Below the pieces are notes generated by a model that was not told the origin of the DNA, made no database searches, and worked only from the letters and a program-made list of their open reading frames with translations. This document shows positions 6,850 to 12,791 of a DNA stretch of 12,791 nt, one piece after another. Position numbers and translations under genes: made by a program. This DNA is from DASWRT01 sp036403035 (GTDB lineage Bacteria; Pseudomonadota; Alphaproteobacteria; ATCC43930; CGMCC-115725): the NCBI GenBank assembly GCA_036403035.1, contig DASWRT010000467.1, forward strand, positions 1-12,791. Direction: 5' to 3'. How positions within the stretch are numbered: the first letter of the stretch is position 1; every line of letters starts with the position of its first letter.

Positions 6850-7114
6850 GGAGTGGAACTCCTGCCTTCTACAGAGATTCTGGAATTTGCACTGCAATCG
6901 TACGGTGCGGTGCCCGTTGGGATGTTTACCTCTGCCGATTCCGCAGGCGCAACAATTTTATATTAACCATACCGCTTGACAGGAATACCGTATTCGTCAT
7001 GCCGCGGTCGGTCCGGATTCCGCAAGACGGCAGGCGGGGCGCGTAAGAGCTTGAAAATTCGGGGTGCACGCGGGCAGGGCCGTGATGCGCGGCCGCCACC
7101 TCTTTCGGGGAATG

Positions 7115-7143
7115 TGCCGACCGCCGGTCGCGAAAAAAGTTCC
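7115..7143 (-). promoter_or_regulatory. Candidate RpoE/ECF-type promoter upstream of the pal unit
   Basis: On the minus strand GGAACTT (7143-7137), a 15-nt spacer, then GTCGGCA (7121-7115) resembles the RpoE-type layout (GGAACTT, about 15 nt, GTC-rich -10). The -35 match is exact, the -10 only partial. A dyad CGACC-GCC-GGTCG (7118-7130) overlaps the -10. It would give a leader of about 260 nt before the 94-aa gene, or drive a small RNA. Confidence 0.25.
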
Positions 7144-7295
7144 ACCCGCTCCGGCGTGAATCGCGCAAAGGATGTTGCGTCCGGCGACGGTGTTCTACCG
7201 CTGATCGGCAGCAGGCGGGCCGGCGTAACGGCAGCGGCCCGTGAGTCGAACCCGCCGGCTGCCGCCGATGCAACCCGCGCTCGCGCGCTCCCGGC

Positions 7296-7338
7296 GTCGG
7301 GCGCGTGCCGATCCGGGCCAGCTCGGCAAGCGCCCGAC
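7296..7338 (-). terminator. Strong stem-loop after the Liv-type binding protein gene
   Basis: GTCGGGCGC (7296-7304) pairs perfectly with GCGCCCGAC (7330-7338). After one mismatch the stem continues with TGCCGA (7306-7311) and TCGGCA (7323-7328), leaving an 11-nt loop. It begins 14 nt beyond the stop codon. No T run follows on the minus strand, so it is a structured 3' end with possible terminator function. Confidence 0.5.
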
Positions 7339-7352
7339 GGGGGACGCCGCGG

Positions 7353-8591
7353 TCAACCTTTGACGAGCGGGCAGCCTCCCTGCGCGAGCGGCCGGAAAGC
7401 CTCCGCCGCCGGGATCGTCTGCACCGTCCTGTAATAGTCCCAGGGCCCCTTCGATTCCGCCGGCGCCTTGACCTGGAACAGGTACATGTCGTGGATGTGG
7501 CGCCCGTCGGCACGGATCGACCCATGGCCGAACAGCGGGTCGTCGGTCGGCATCGCCTTCATCTTCGCGGCCACGGCGGTGCCGTCCGTCGTGTCCGCTG
7601 CCTTCACCGCCTTCAGGTAATGCAGCACGCTGGCGTACACGCCGGCCTGGATCATGCCGGGCCGCTTGCCGCCGGTGCGCTTCGCGAAGCGGTCGGCGAA
7701 GGCGCGCGTCCCGTCGTTCATGTCCCAGTAGAACGCCTCGGTGAGATACAGCCCCTGCGCCGCCTCCAGGCCGATCGAGTGCACGTCGGTGATCTGCATC
7801 AGCAGCGCGGCCAGCGTCTGCCCGCCCTTCGGGATGCCGAACTCCGCCGCCTGTTTCACCGAGTTGATCGTGTCGCCGACGGCATTGGCGAGGCCGATGA
7901 TCTTCGCCTTCGATGCCTGCGCCTGGAGCATGAAGGACGAGAAGTCGGAGGCGTTCGGCGGATGCCGCACGCTGCCGAGCACCGTCCCGTTCATCGCCTT
8001 GACGACGGTCATCGCATCGCGCTCCAGCGCATGCCCGAACGCGTAGTCGGCCGTGACGAAGAACCAGGTGTCGCCGCCGTTCTGCACCACGGCCTTCGCC
8101 GTGCCGTTGGCGAGCGACCACGTGTCGTAGGTCCAGTGGATGGTGTTGGGCGCGCATTTCGGACCGGTGAGGTCGGCCGTGCCGGGACCGGAGGCGAGGA
8201 ACACCGCCTTCGGGTTGGCGCGCACCACCTCGTTGACGGCGAGCGCCACCGACGAGAACGGCACGTCGGCGATCGCGTCGACGCGCCCGTTCTCCAGCCA
8301 CTGCTTGGCGATCGCCGAGCCGACGTCGGGTTTGTTCTGGTGGTCGGCCTGCACCACGTCGACCTTCATGCCGCCGAGCAGGCCGGCGGCGTCTTCGGCG
8401 GCCAGCTGCGCCGCGACGACGGAGCCGATGCCGGTCGAGTCCGAGGCGAAGCCGGTCATGTCGGTCAGCACGCCGATCCGGACTTCGTTGTCCGGCACCG
8501 CCGCGGCGGCGCTGCGGGTCGCAGGGCCGTGCGCCAGCACCGCGAGCGCCGCGCCGGTGGCGGCGGCGATGAGCAATGAAATCAACCGCAT
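7353..8591 (-). CDS. ABC transporter substrate-binding protein (LivJ/Periplasmic_6 type)
   Basis: This is a 412-residue periplasmic binding protein of the branched-chain amino acid type. The signal peptide spans about 1-31 (MRLISLLIAAATGAALAVLA, AxA-type end). The mature start VRIGVLTDMTGFASD (37-51) is the family opening, followed by AAQLAAEDA, a Rossmann-like second lobe (TWFFVTADYAFGHALERDA at 175-193) and the GVYASVLHYLKAV helix near 317-329. C146 and C407 are the only mature cysteines and probably pair; the C-terminal GCPLVKG is typical of one subfamily. The ATG at 8591 has GGAGGA 7 nt upstream. No LivF, LivG, LivH or LivM gene adjoins it. The neighbour across a 170-bp divergent region is a cytoplasmic hybrid kinase. 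Ligand not predictable. Confidence 0.92.
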   Translation of the reverse strand: MRLISLLIAAATGAALAVLAHGPATRSAAAAVPDNEVRIGVLTDMTGFASDSTGIGSVVAAQLAAEDAAGLLGGMKVDVVQADHQNKPDVGSAIAKQWLENGRVDAIADVPFSSVALAVNEVVRANPKAVFLASGPGTADLTGPKCAPNTIHWTYDTWSLANGTAKAVVQNGGDTWFFVTADYAFGHALERDAMTVVKAMNGTVLGSVRHPPNASDFSSFMLQAQASKAKIIGLANAVGDTINSVKQAAEFGIPKGGQTLAALLMQITDVHSIGLEAAQGLYLTEAFYWDMNDGTRAFADRFAKRTGGKRPGMIQAGVYASVLHYLKAVKAADTTDGTAVAAKMKAMPTDDPLFGHGSIRADGRHIHDMYLFQVKAPAESKGPWDYYRTVQTIPAAEAFRPLAQGGCPLVKG

Positions 8592-8761
8592 CGGCGTGTC
8601 CTCCACTGCATGGTCGTCTATTCCTAGCCCGGCCGATGCCGGTCCGGGGGCTGCCGCGAGCTTGCGCAGGTTTCCCCCGTCGCGCAACCGTCGCGCCGCC
8701 GTCTCCCGTTCCACTTGTCTCGCACCGGCTTTGACGTCATAGGATTGGCGCGCCGGATGGT

Positions 8762-11320
8762 ATGATGGACGGCGAGCGGGAGATCGACGGAAGAACCATG
8801 CCGCAGGCCATTTCGCCGGACGAGAAACGGCGGCTCGCCGCGCTGCGCGACCGCTCGATCCTCGATACCGCGCCCGCATCCGGCTTCGACGACTTGACCA
8901 AGCTCGCGGTTCGCCTGTGCCGGGCGCCGGCCGCGATGATCGGGTTCATCGACGATGACCGCTTCCGTCTCAAGTCGGCGCTCGGCGTCGCCCGCGGCGA
9001 GATCGCGCTCGCCGCCGGATCCGCCGCGGCGGCTGCATTCCGGCAGCCGGACCTGCTCGTCGTCCCCGATCTCCCGGCCGACGGCCGGTTCGCAGGCTTG
9101 CTGCCGCCACCGCTACCGTCGCCCGCCGCGGAGGAGTGGCGTTTCCTGGCCGGCGCCGCGATCCTCGAAGGTGCCGGCGAGGGCGGCGGAAGCGGTCCGG
9201 TCATCGGCCGGGTATGCGTCCTCGACCATGCTCCGCGCCGGCTCGATGCCGACGAGGCGGCGGCGCTCGGCGCGCTCGCGCGGCAGGCGGCGGCATTGGT
9301 CGCGCTGCCGGTCACCGTCGCCGCGCTCGACGCCGCCCGCCTGCGGACCGCCGAGATATTGGAGGGCACCAGCGACGCCTTCTACGCGGTCGACGCCGAA
9401 TGGCGCTTTACCTACGTCAACCGGACAGCGGAAAGAATCTGGCGGCGGGGGCGCGAGGAGCTGCTCGGCCGCCGGCTTTGGGACGAGTTTCCCGAAAATG
9501 TCGGCGGCCACGCCTACCAGGAGATCGTGCGCGCCGCGCGCGAGCGCCGGCCGGTCGAGTTCGAGACGATGTCGTTGCAGACCGGCGACTGGATCGCGGT
9601 CCGCGTCTCTCCCGATGCCGGCGGGCTCTCGATCTATTTCCGCGATATCGCCGCCCGCAAGCGGCTCGAAGGCGAGTTGCGCCGGCGCAACGAGCAGCTC
9701 CAGCGCCTGACCGAGGAGCGTTCCCGCCAGCTCGCCGCGAGCCGCGCGCGGTTGCGCGCCTTCTTCGAGAACTCGCCGGACTGGCTGACGCTGCTGCGCG
9801 TGGCGCCGGACGGCCAGGTCCGGTACGAGGATCTCAACCCGACCACCGAGCAGGCCTACGGGATGCCGCGCGATGCGGTGATCGGGCGCACGCTCGAGGA
9901 AGTGCTCGGCCCGCCCGGGGCCGAGGTGCCGCTGCGCCACGCCTACGCCTGCGTCCGCACCGGCGAGACGCAGCGCTATGCGCTGCGGCGGACGATGAAC
10001 GGTGTTACCCGCACCATCGACGTGATGTTCGCCCTGGTCCCGGAGCAGGACGACGCGGGACCGGAGGGCGTCGGCGACCGCTTCATCATCACCACTGCCC
10101 GCGACATCACGGAGCGCGAGCAGCTTGAGGAGCAGCTCCGGCAAGCGCAGAAGATGGAGGCCGTCGGCCAGATAACGGGCGGAGTCGCGCACGATTTCAA
10201 CAACCTGCTGACGGCCATCTCGGGCAATCTGGAGCTGATCGAGATGCGGGCCGATGTCGACGGCGACGGGACCGTGCTGCGGCAGGCGCGCGCGGCGAAG
10301 CGCGCGGCGGAGCGCGGCGCCGCGCTGACCCGGCAACTCCTCGCCTTCTCGCGCAAGCAGCACCTCGTCGCGAAGCCGGTCGACCTCAACGAGGTCGTCG
10401 CCGGGATGGACGATCTGCTGCGGCGCACGATGGGCGGGCTGGTGCAGGTGCGGACGCGGCCCGCCGCCGGACTCTGGCCGGCGCTCGTCGATCCGACGCA
10501 GATCGAGCTGGTCCTGCTCAACCTCGCGATCAACGCCCGCGACGCGATGCCGGAAGGCGGCACGCTGACCATCGCGACCGCGAACCTGCCGGCCGGCGAT
10601 CCGGCGCTCCCGGCGGATCTCGGCGCGTGCGAGGGCGGCGCCGTGCGCATCGCCGTTTCCGACACCGGCACCGGCATGAGCGAGACGGTGGCGGCCCGCG
10701 CCTTCGAGCCGTTCTTCACGACCAAGGAGATCGGCCGCGGTTCCGGCCTCGGGCTCAGCATGGTGTACGGCTTGGCGCAGCAATCGGGCGGCACCGCGAT
10801 GATCGAGACCCGGCCGGGCGCGGGGACGACGGTCAGCGTCCTCCTGCCGCGCGCCGCCGATGCCGCCGCCGGCGCGGGCTTGCTGCCGGCCGGGCGCGCC
10901 GACGCTCCGCTGCCGTCGGCCGGCGCGGAAGGAGGCGGCGCGCGGATCCTCGTCGTCGACGACGACGGCGACGTGCGCGAAATGACCGTTCAGTGCCTGC
11001 GCGAGTTCGGCCACGAGGTGACGGCGGCGGCGAGCGGGGGCGCGGCGCTCGACCTGCTCGGCGCCGGCGTCGCTTGCGACCTGTTGCTCGTCGACGTCGC
11101 GATGCCGGGGCTGAACGGCGCCGAGACGGCGCGGCGCGCCCGCGAGATCCGCCCCGGGCTGCGCGTCCTGTTCGCGACCGGCTATGCCGAGAGCGTCGGG
11201 TTCGCGGCGCAGCAGACGGGCGTCGACCCGGTGATCCGGAAGCCGTTCACGCTGGAGGCGCTGCGGCGGAGCGTCCGCGCAGTGCTGGCGTCCGGCGACG
11301 CGCAGCCGGCGCCGCCCTGA
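8762..11320 (+). CDS. Cytoplasmic hybrid histidine kinase (GAF-PAS-PAS-HisKA-HATPase-REC)
   Basis: This 852-residue protein has no membrane segment. A GAF domain occupies about 20-185 (RLAALRDRSILDTAP opening, FDDLTKLAVRLC, IGFIDDDRFRLKSALG). Two PAS domains lie at about 195-300 (DAFYAVDAEWRFTYVNRTAE) and 327-453, separated by a charged coiled-coil stretch (300-330). HisKA has H477 in GGVAHDFNNLL. HATPase_c has N591 (NLAINARDAMPEGG), D634 in SDTGTGM and GRGSGLGLSMVYG (658-670). The C-terminal receiver has acidic residues D733-D735, phospho-acceptor D778 in LLLVDVAMPG, T806 and K827. All catalytic residues are present. A later ATG at 8798 (MPQAIS), preceded by GGAAG, is an equally good start. 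It is divergent from the Liv-type binding protein; a functional link is unproven because this kinase is cytoplasmic. Confidence 0.94.
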   Translation: MMDGEREIDGRTMPQAISPDEKRRLAALRDRSILDTAPASGFDDLTKLAVRLCRAPAAMIGFIDDDRFRLKSALGVARGEIALAAGSAAAAAFRQPDLLVVPDLPADGRFAGLLPPPLPSPAAEEWRFLAGAAILEGAGEGGGSGPVIGRVCVLDHAPRRLDADEAAALGALARQAAALVALPVTVAALDAARLRTAEILEGTSDAFYAVDAEWRFTYVNRTAERIWRRGREELLGRRLWDEFPENVGGHAYQEIVRAARERRPVEFETMSLQTGDWIAVRVSPDAGGLSIYFRDIAARKRLEGELRRRNEQLQRLTEERSRQLAASRARLRAFFENSPDWLTLLRVAPDGQVRYEDLNPTTEQAYGMPRDAVIGRTLEEVLGPPGAEVPLRHAYACVRTGETQRYALRRTMNGVTRTIDVMFALVPEQDDAGPEGVGDRFIITTARDITEREQLEEQLRQAQKMEAVGQITGGVAHDFNNLLTAISGNLELIEMRADVDGDGTVLRQARAAKRAAERGAALTRQLLAFSRKQHLVAKPVDLNEVVAGMDDLLRRTMGGLVQVRTRPAAGLWPALVDPTQIELVLLNLAINARDAMPEGGTLTIATANLPAGDPALPADLGACEGGAVRIAVSDTGTGMSETVAARAFEPFFTTKEIGRGSGLGLSMVYGLAQQSGGTAMIETRPGAGTTVSVLLPRAADAAAGAGLLPAGRADAPLPSAGAEGGGARILVVDDDGDVREMTVQCLREFGHEVTAAASGGAALDLLGAGVACDLLLVDVAMPGLNGAETARRAREIRPGLRVLFATGYAESVGFAAQQTGVDPVIRKPFTLEALRRSVRAVLASGDAQPAPP

Positions 11321-11337
11321 AGATACGGCCTTGCCGC

Positions 11338-11358
11338 TGGCGGCGGACACCGCCGCCA
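11338..11358 (+). terminator. Stem-loop after the hybrid kinase
   Basis: TGGCGGCGG (11338-11346), ACA, CCGCCGCCA (11350-11358) is a perfect 9-bp GC hairpin starting 17 nt after the stop. No T run follows. It is probably the 3' structure of the kinase mRNA. Confidence 0.45.
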
Positions 11359-11800
11359 AGCGAGGCATGACGACTCCGGATAGGGACGCCGGCCAGTGCA
11401 TGCGGTCTGCCGCGCGGCAGCTCTCGTGCCGGCTTCCTCGCCAGCGAAACGCTTCCGCGTAGGTTCTATGACGGGCTGACGACAGTAGTGTTACACTGAA
11501 ACAAGGAATCGATTATTTCGATTCCACAGGAAATTGAATTTTGCACAATGGCGACATCGGTCTTATGGTTCCGGCCGGCTTGTCGTTCGACGATGGGATA
11601 GTCGAGGTGTGTAGCTATTTCTTGATGAAAATCAATAGTTTGCCTCCGCCGACTCGACTCCCTCCGCGGTTGTCTCCGGCCGTTCCCGAAAGAAGTAGCG
11701 CAACGGCGGGGGAGTTCACCCACAGATTTTTCCACAGGCTGCGATCGCATCGGTCGCCGATCGGCGCGGTGACGCCTGCGGCGCGCGGCAGCCGCCGATG
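11359..11800. other. Noncoding region with DnaA-box-like and GANTC sites
   Basis: No supported gene lies here. Bases about 11490-11640 are AT-rich. A perfect dyad GGAATCG (11505-11511), 7-nt loop, CGATTCC (11519-11525) contains two GANTC sites, and two more lie at 11651-11655 and 11656-11660. TTTTGCACA (11539-11547) and TTTTCCACA (11728-11736) fit the DnaA-box consensus TTWTNCACA, and CCACAG occurs three times. It could be a protein-loaded regulatory region; genes usually found at a chromosomal origin are absent. The open frame 11541-11915 (plus) overlaps the next gene and lacks a good start. Confidence 0.4.
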
Positions 11801-12130
11801 TCACCCCTTCGGCAGCGGCAGCTTCGTCTGCCAGCGTAGCGCCGAGAACTCCTCGATGTCGGCCACGAAGCGCTCGCCGCCGGCATCGTTGAACACCGAG
11901 CAGCGGAACCGGTAGGTGACGTCGGCGACGGTGAGAAGGCCCAGGAAAGTTTCGCTGATGCCGCCGTCGGTGTGGGTGAACGCCGCGACGCGCTCGCACA
12001 GGATCTTGACGATGTCGGCCAGCACCAGACTGATCGACCCGGCGGTGGCTTCTGCGAGCACCTGCTCCAATCCGATGCCGTATGTATCCGTCAGGTAGGC
12101 ATCGACCGCGTCGGACGCATCCCCCCGCAT
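11801..12130 (-). CDS. Protein of unknown function (109 aa)
   Basis: I do not recognise the family. The protein looks like one compact alpha/beta domain: helical N-terminal half (LEQVLAEATAGSISLVLADI, VKILCERVAAF) and a beta-rich C-terminal half (TFLGLLTVADVTYRFRCSVF, then ERFVADIEEFSALRW). It has C45 and C77, no signal peptide and no membrane segment. GAGG lies 7 nt before the ATG at 12130, and codons end mainly in G or C. The stop codon is in the base of a 6-bp stem GGTGAC/GTCACC (11768-11773, 11800-11805). No neighbour within 250 bp runs the same way closely enough to prove an operon. Confidence 0.65.
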   Translation of the reverse strand: MRGDASDAVDAYLTDTYGIGLEQVLAEATAGSISLVLADIVKILCERVAAFTHTDGGISETFLGLLTVADVTYRFRCSVFNDAGGERFVADIEEFSALRWQTKLPLPKG

Positions 12131-12354
12131 CGGCTGTCCTCGTCCTCCGCCACCCCGCCTCGGCGCGACTGCGTCGCCAGCCCGACCTGATCGGCCAGCA
12201 CCGTAATGCAGCCGGCGAACGGATCAAGAACAATCGGAGAATCCCCCTCCTCCGGCTCGCCCAAAGGGTGGATCCGGAGCGATCCATGACGATCAGGAAG
12301 AGCATGGGAATGGCTTAAATCGCCTTAACCGTTCGTTCCCGCCGCATCCTGCGC

Positions 12355-12376
12355 GCCCCGATTCGCGACTCGGGGC
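12355..12376 (-). terminator. Stem-loop after the LysE-family gene
   Basis: GCCCCGA (12355-12361) and TCGGGGC (12370-12376) form a perfect 7-bp stem with an 8-nt loop, 31 nt beyond the exporter's stop codon. No T run follows on the minus strand. The rest of 12131-12407 shows no supported gene. Confidence 0.4.
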
Positions 12377-12407
12377 TTGTCCGTGCGTCCGCCTTGTCGC
12401 GGCGCCC

Positions 12408-12791
12408 CTACGATGCCCTCAGCAGCTCCAGCAATATCGCCGCGGCAAAACCGATCAGGATCGCGCCGGAGCTTCGGTTTATCCAGGCGAGCGCGCGCGG
12501 CGTGATCCGTGCCCGCGCCGCGCTCAGCGCGCCGCCGAGCGCCGCCCACCAAGCGAGCGAACCGGCGAAGACGCCCGCGACCAGCGCGGCCGCATCGCCG
12601 CCCGCGCCCGTCTCGGCAAGACCCAGCCCGCCGAAGACGGCGGCGAAGGAGAGGATCGTCGTCGGATTCGCGAGGGTGAGCCCGAAGGTCTGCGCGAAAG
12701 TCGGGATCCACGCGGCGGCGGTGACGGCGCCGGCACGATGTTCCGCCGTCACGGCCGCCTCGCGCGGTGCCGCGAACCCGGCGGCGGCGGC
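12408..12791 (-). CDS. LysE/RhtB-family amino acid exporter, C-terminal part
   Basis: The frame is open to the window edge, so the start and N-terminal half lie outside; 127 residues are visible. LysE/RhtB proteins are inner-membrane exporters of amino acids or related solutes, about 200-210 residues long. Seen here are the conserved second-half opening (FAQTFGLTLANPTTILSFAA, with the family NP motif), a membrane segment around AALVAGVFAGSLAWWAALGG, and the closing segment INRSSGAILIGFAAAILLELL that ends the family. A GTG at 12752 is in frame but would remove the N-terminal half, so it is not the start. Substrate not predictable. Confidence 0.88.
   Translation of the reverse strand, partial: AAAAGFAAPREAAVTAEHRAGAVTAAAWIPTFAQTFGLTLANPTTILSFAAVFGGLGLAETGAGGDAAALVAGVFAGSLAWWAALGGALSAARARITPRALAWINRSSGAILIGFAAAILLELLRAS

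Larger units (their letters stand above)
6850..7352. other. 503-bp intergenic region
   Basis: No supported gene lies here; the frames open through it (6926-7525 minus, 6976-7434 plus) are Arg/Pro/Ala-rich and overlap the 3' end of the binding protein gene. The stretch 6950-6975 is AT-rich (TTAATATAAAAT on the minus strand) and may hold the promoter of the 94-aa gene and pal. A perfect dyad GAATAC-C-GTATTC lies at 6983-6995 just upstream of it, operator-like. An ECF-like element and a stem-loop are listed separately. Confidence 0.5.

Noticed and set aside
6926..7525. Minus-strand open frame in the intergenic region
   Set aside because: It overlaps the 3' end of the Liv-type binding protein in another frame and is Arg/Ser/Pro-rich without a plausible start.
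8761..8766. TATGAT as a -10 element for the hybrid kinase
   Set aside because: The nearest TTGACG (8731-8736) is 24 nt away, too far for a sigma-70 promoter, and the hexamer overlaps the first possible start codon.
9113..11401. Long minus-strand open frame (762 codons) opposite the hybrid kinase
   Set aside because: The plus strand shows complete GAF, PAS, HisKA, HATPase and REC motifs; the antisense frame has none.
11541..11915. Plus-strand open frame of 124 codons
   Set aside because: It has a TTG start without a good Shine-Dalgarno sequence, a 3' half opposite the 109-aa gene, and codon use unlike the neighbours.
12315..12328. CtrA-like box (TTAA ... TTAA)
   Set aside because: The half-sites are separated by 6 nt; the CtrA consensus needs 7.

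Overview
The window is GC-rich chromosomal DNA (roughly 70% by eye, not computed), and nearly every real gene has long antisense shadow frames. Gene content points to an alphaproteobacterium, perhaps Rhodospirillales or Hyphomicrobiales: an alphaproteobacterial-style Pal lipoprotein, a short protein of the alphaproteobacterial 'SLI-Y-R-EAARCRRLA' type, a PAS_7-type sensor kinase, TRAP and Liv-type binding proteins, and several GANTC (CcrM-type) sites. No rRNA, tRNA, CRISPR array, transposase or phage gene was seen.

Layout. Positions 1-471 hold at most the tail of an off-window gene, then a 271-bp noncoding element bounded by 41-bp imperfect inverted arms. On the minus strand, 3754 down to 472 is a two-gene unit: a TRAP-type periplasmic binding protein followed 10 nt later by a membrane sensor histidine kinase with a periplasmic Cache-like domain; no TRAP permease genes are present. 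Next come a minus-strand ECF sigma factor (4448-3870) and a divergent free methionine-(R)-sulfoxide reductase (msrC, 4757-5299). A cluster of GTAAC-centred promoter and dyad signals lies between them. The msrC stop codon lies inside an 18-bp echo of the inverted arms near the left end. A small 75-aa gene of unknown function, Pal, and a 94-aa short protein follow on the minus strand.

From 7353 to 8591 (minus) there is a Liv-type ABC substrate-binding protein with no permease or ATPase beside it. Divergent from it, 8762-11320 (plus) encodes a cytoplasmic hybrid histidine kinase (GAF-PAS-PAS-HisKA-HATPase-REC). A 480-bp noncoding stretch carries two DnaA-box-like 9-mers and four GANTC sites. It is followed by a 109-aa protein of unknown function (minus) and the C-terminal part of a LysE/RhtB-family exporter cut by the window edge (minus).

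How the genes fit together. Twice, a periplasmic binding protein lacking transporter subunits lies next to a histidine kinase, suggesting ligand sensing rather than uptake (inference). The ECF sigma factor and the repair enzyme msrC share an intergenic region with ECF-like promoter motifs in both directions, suggesting an oxidative-stress module (inference). No clearly new multi-gene system was found. The most unusual DNA is the inverted-arm element with its echo at the msrC stop, and the ECF/msrC intergenic region.
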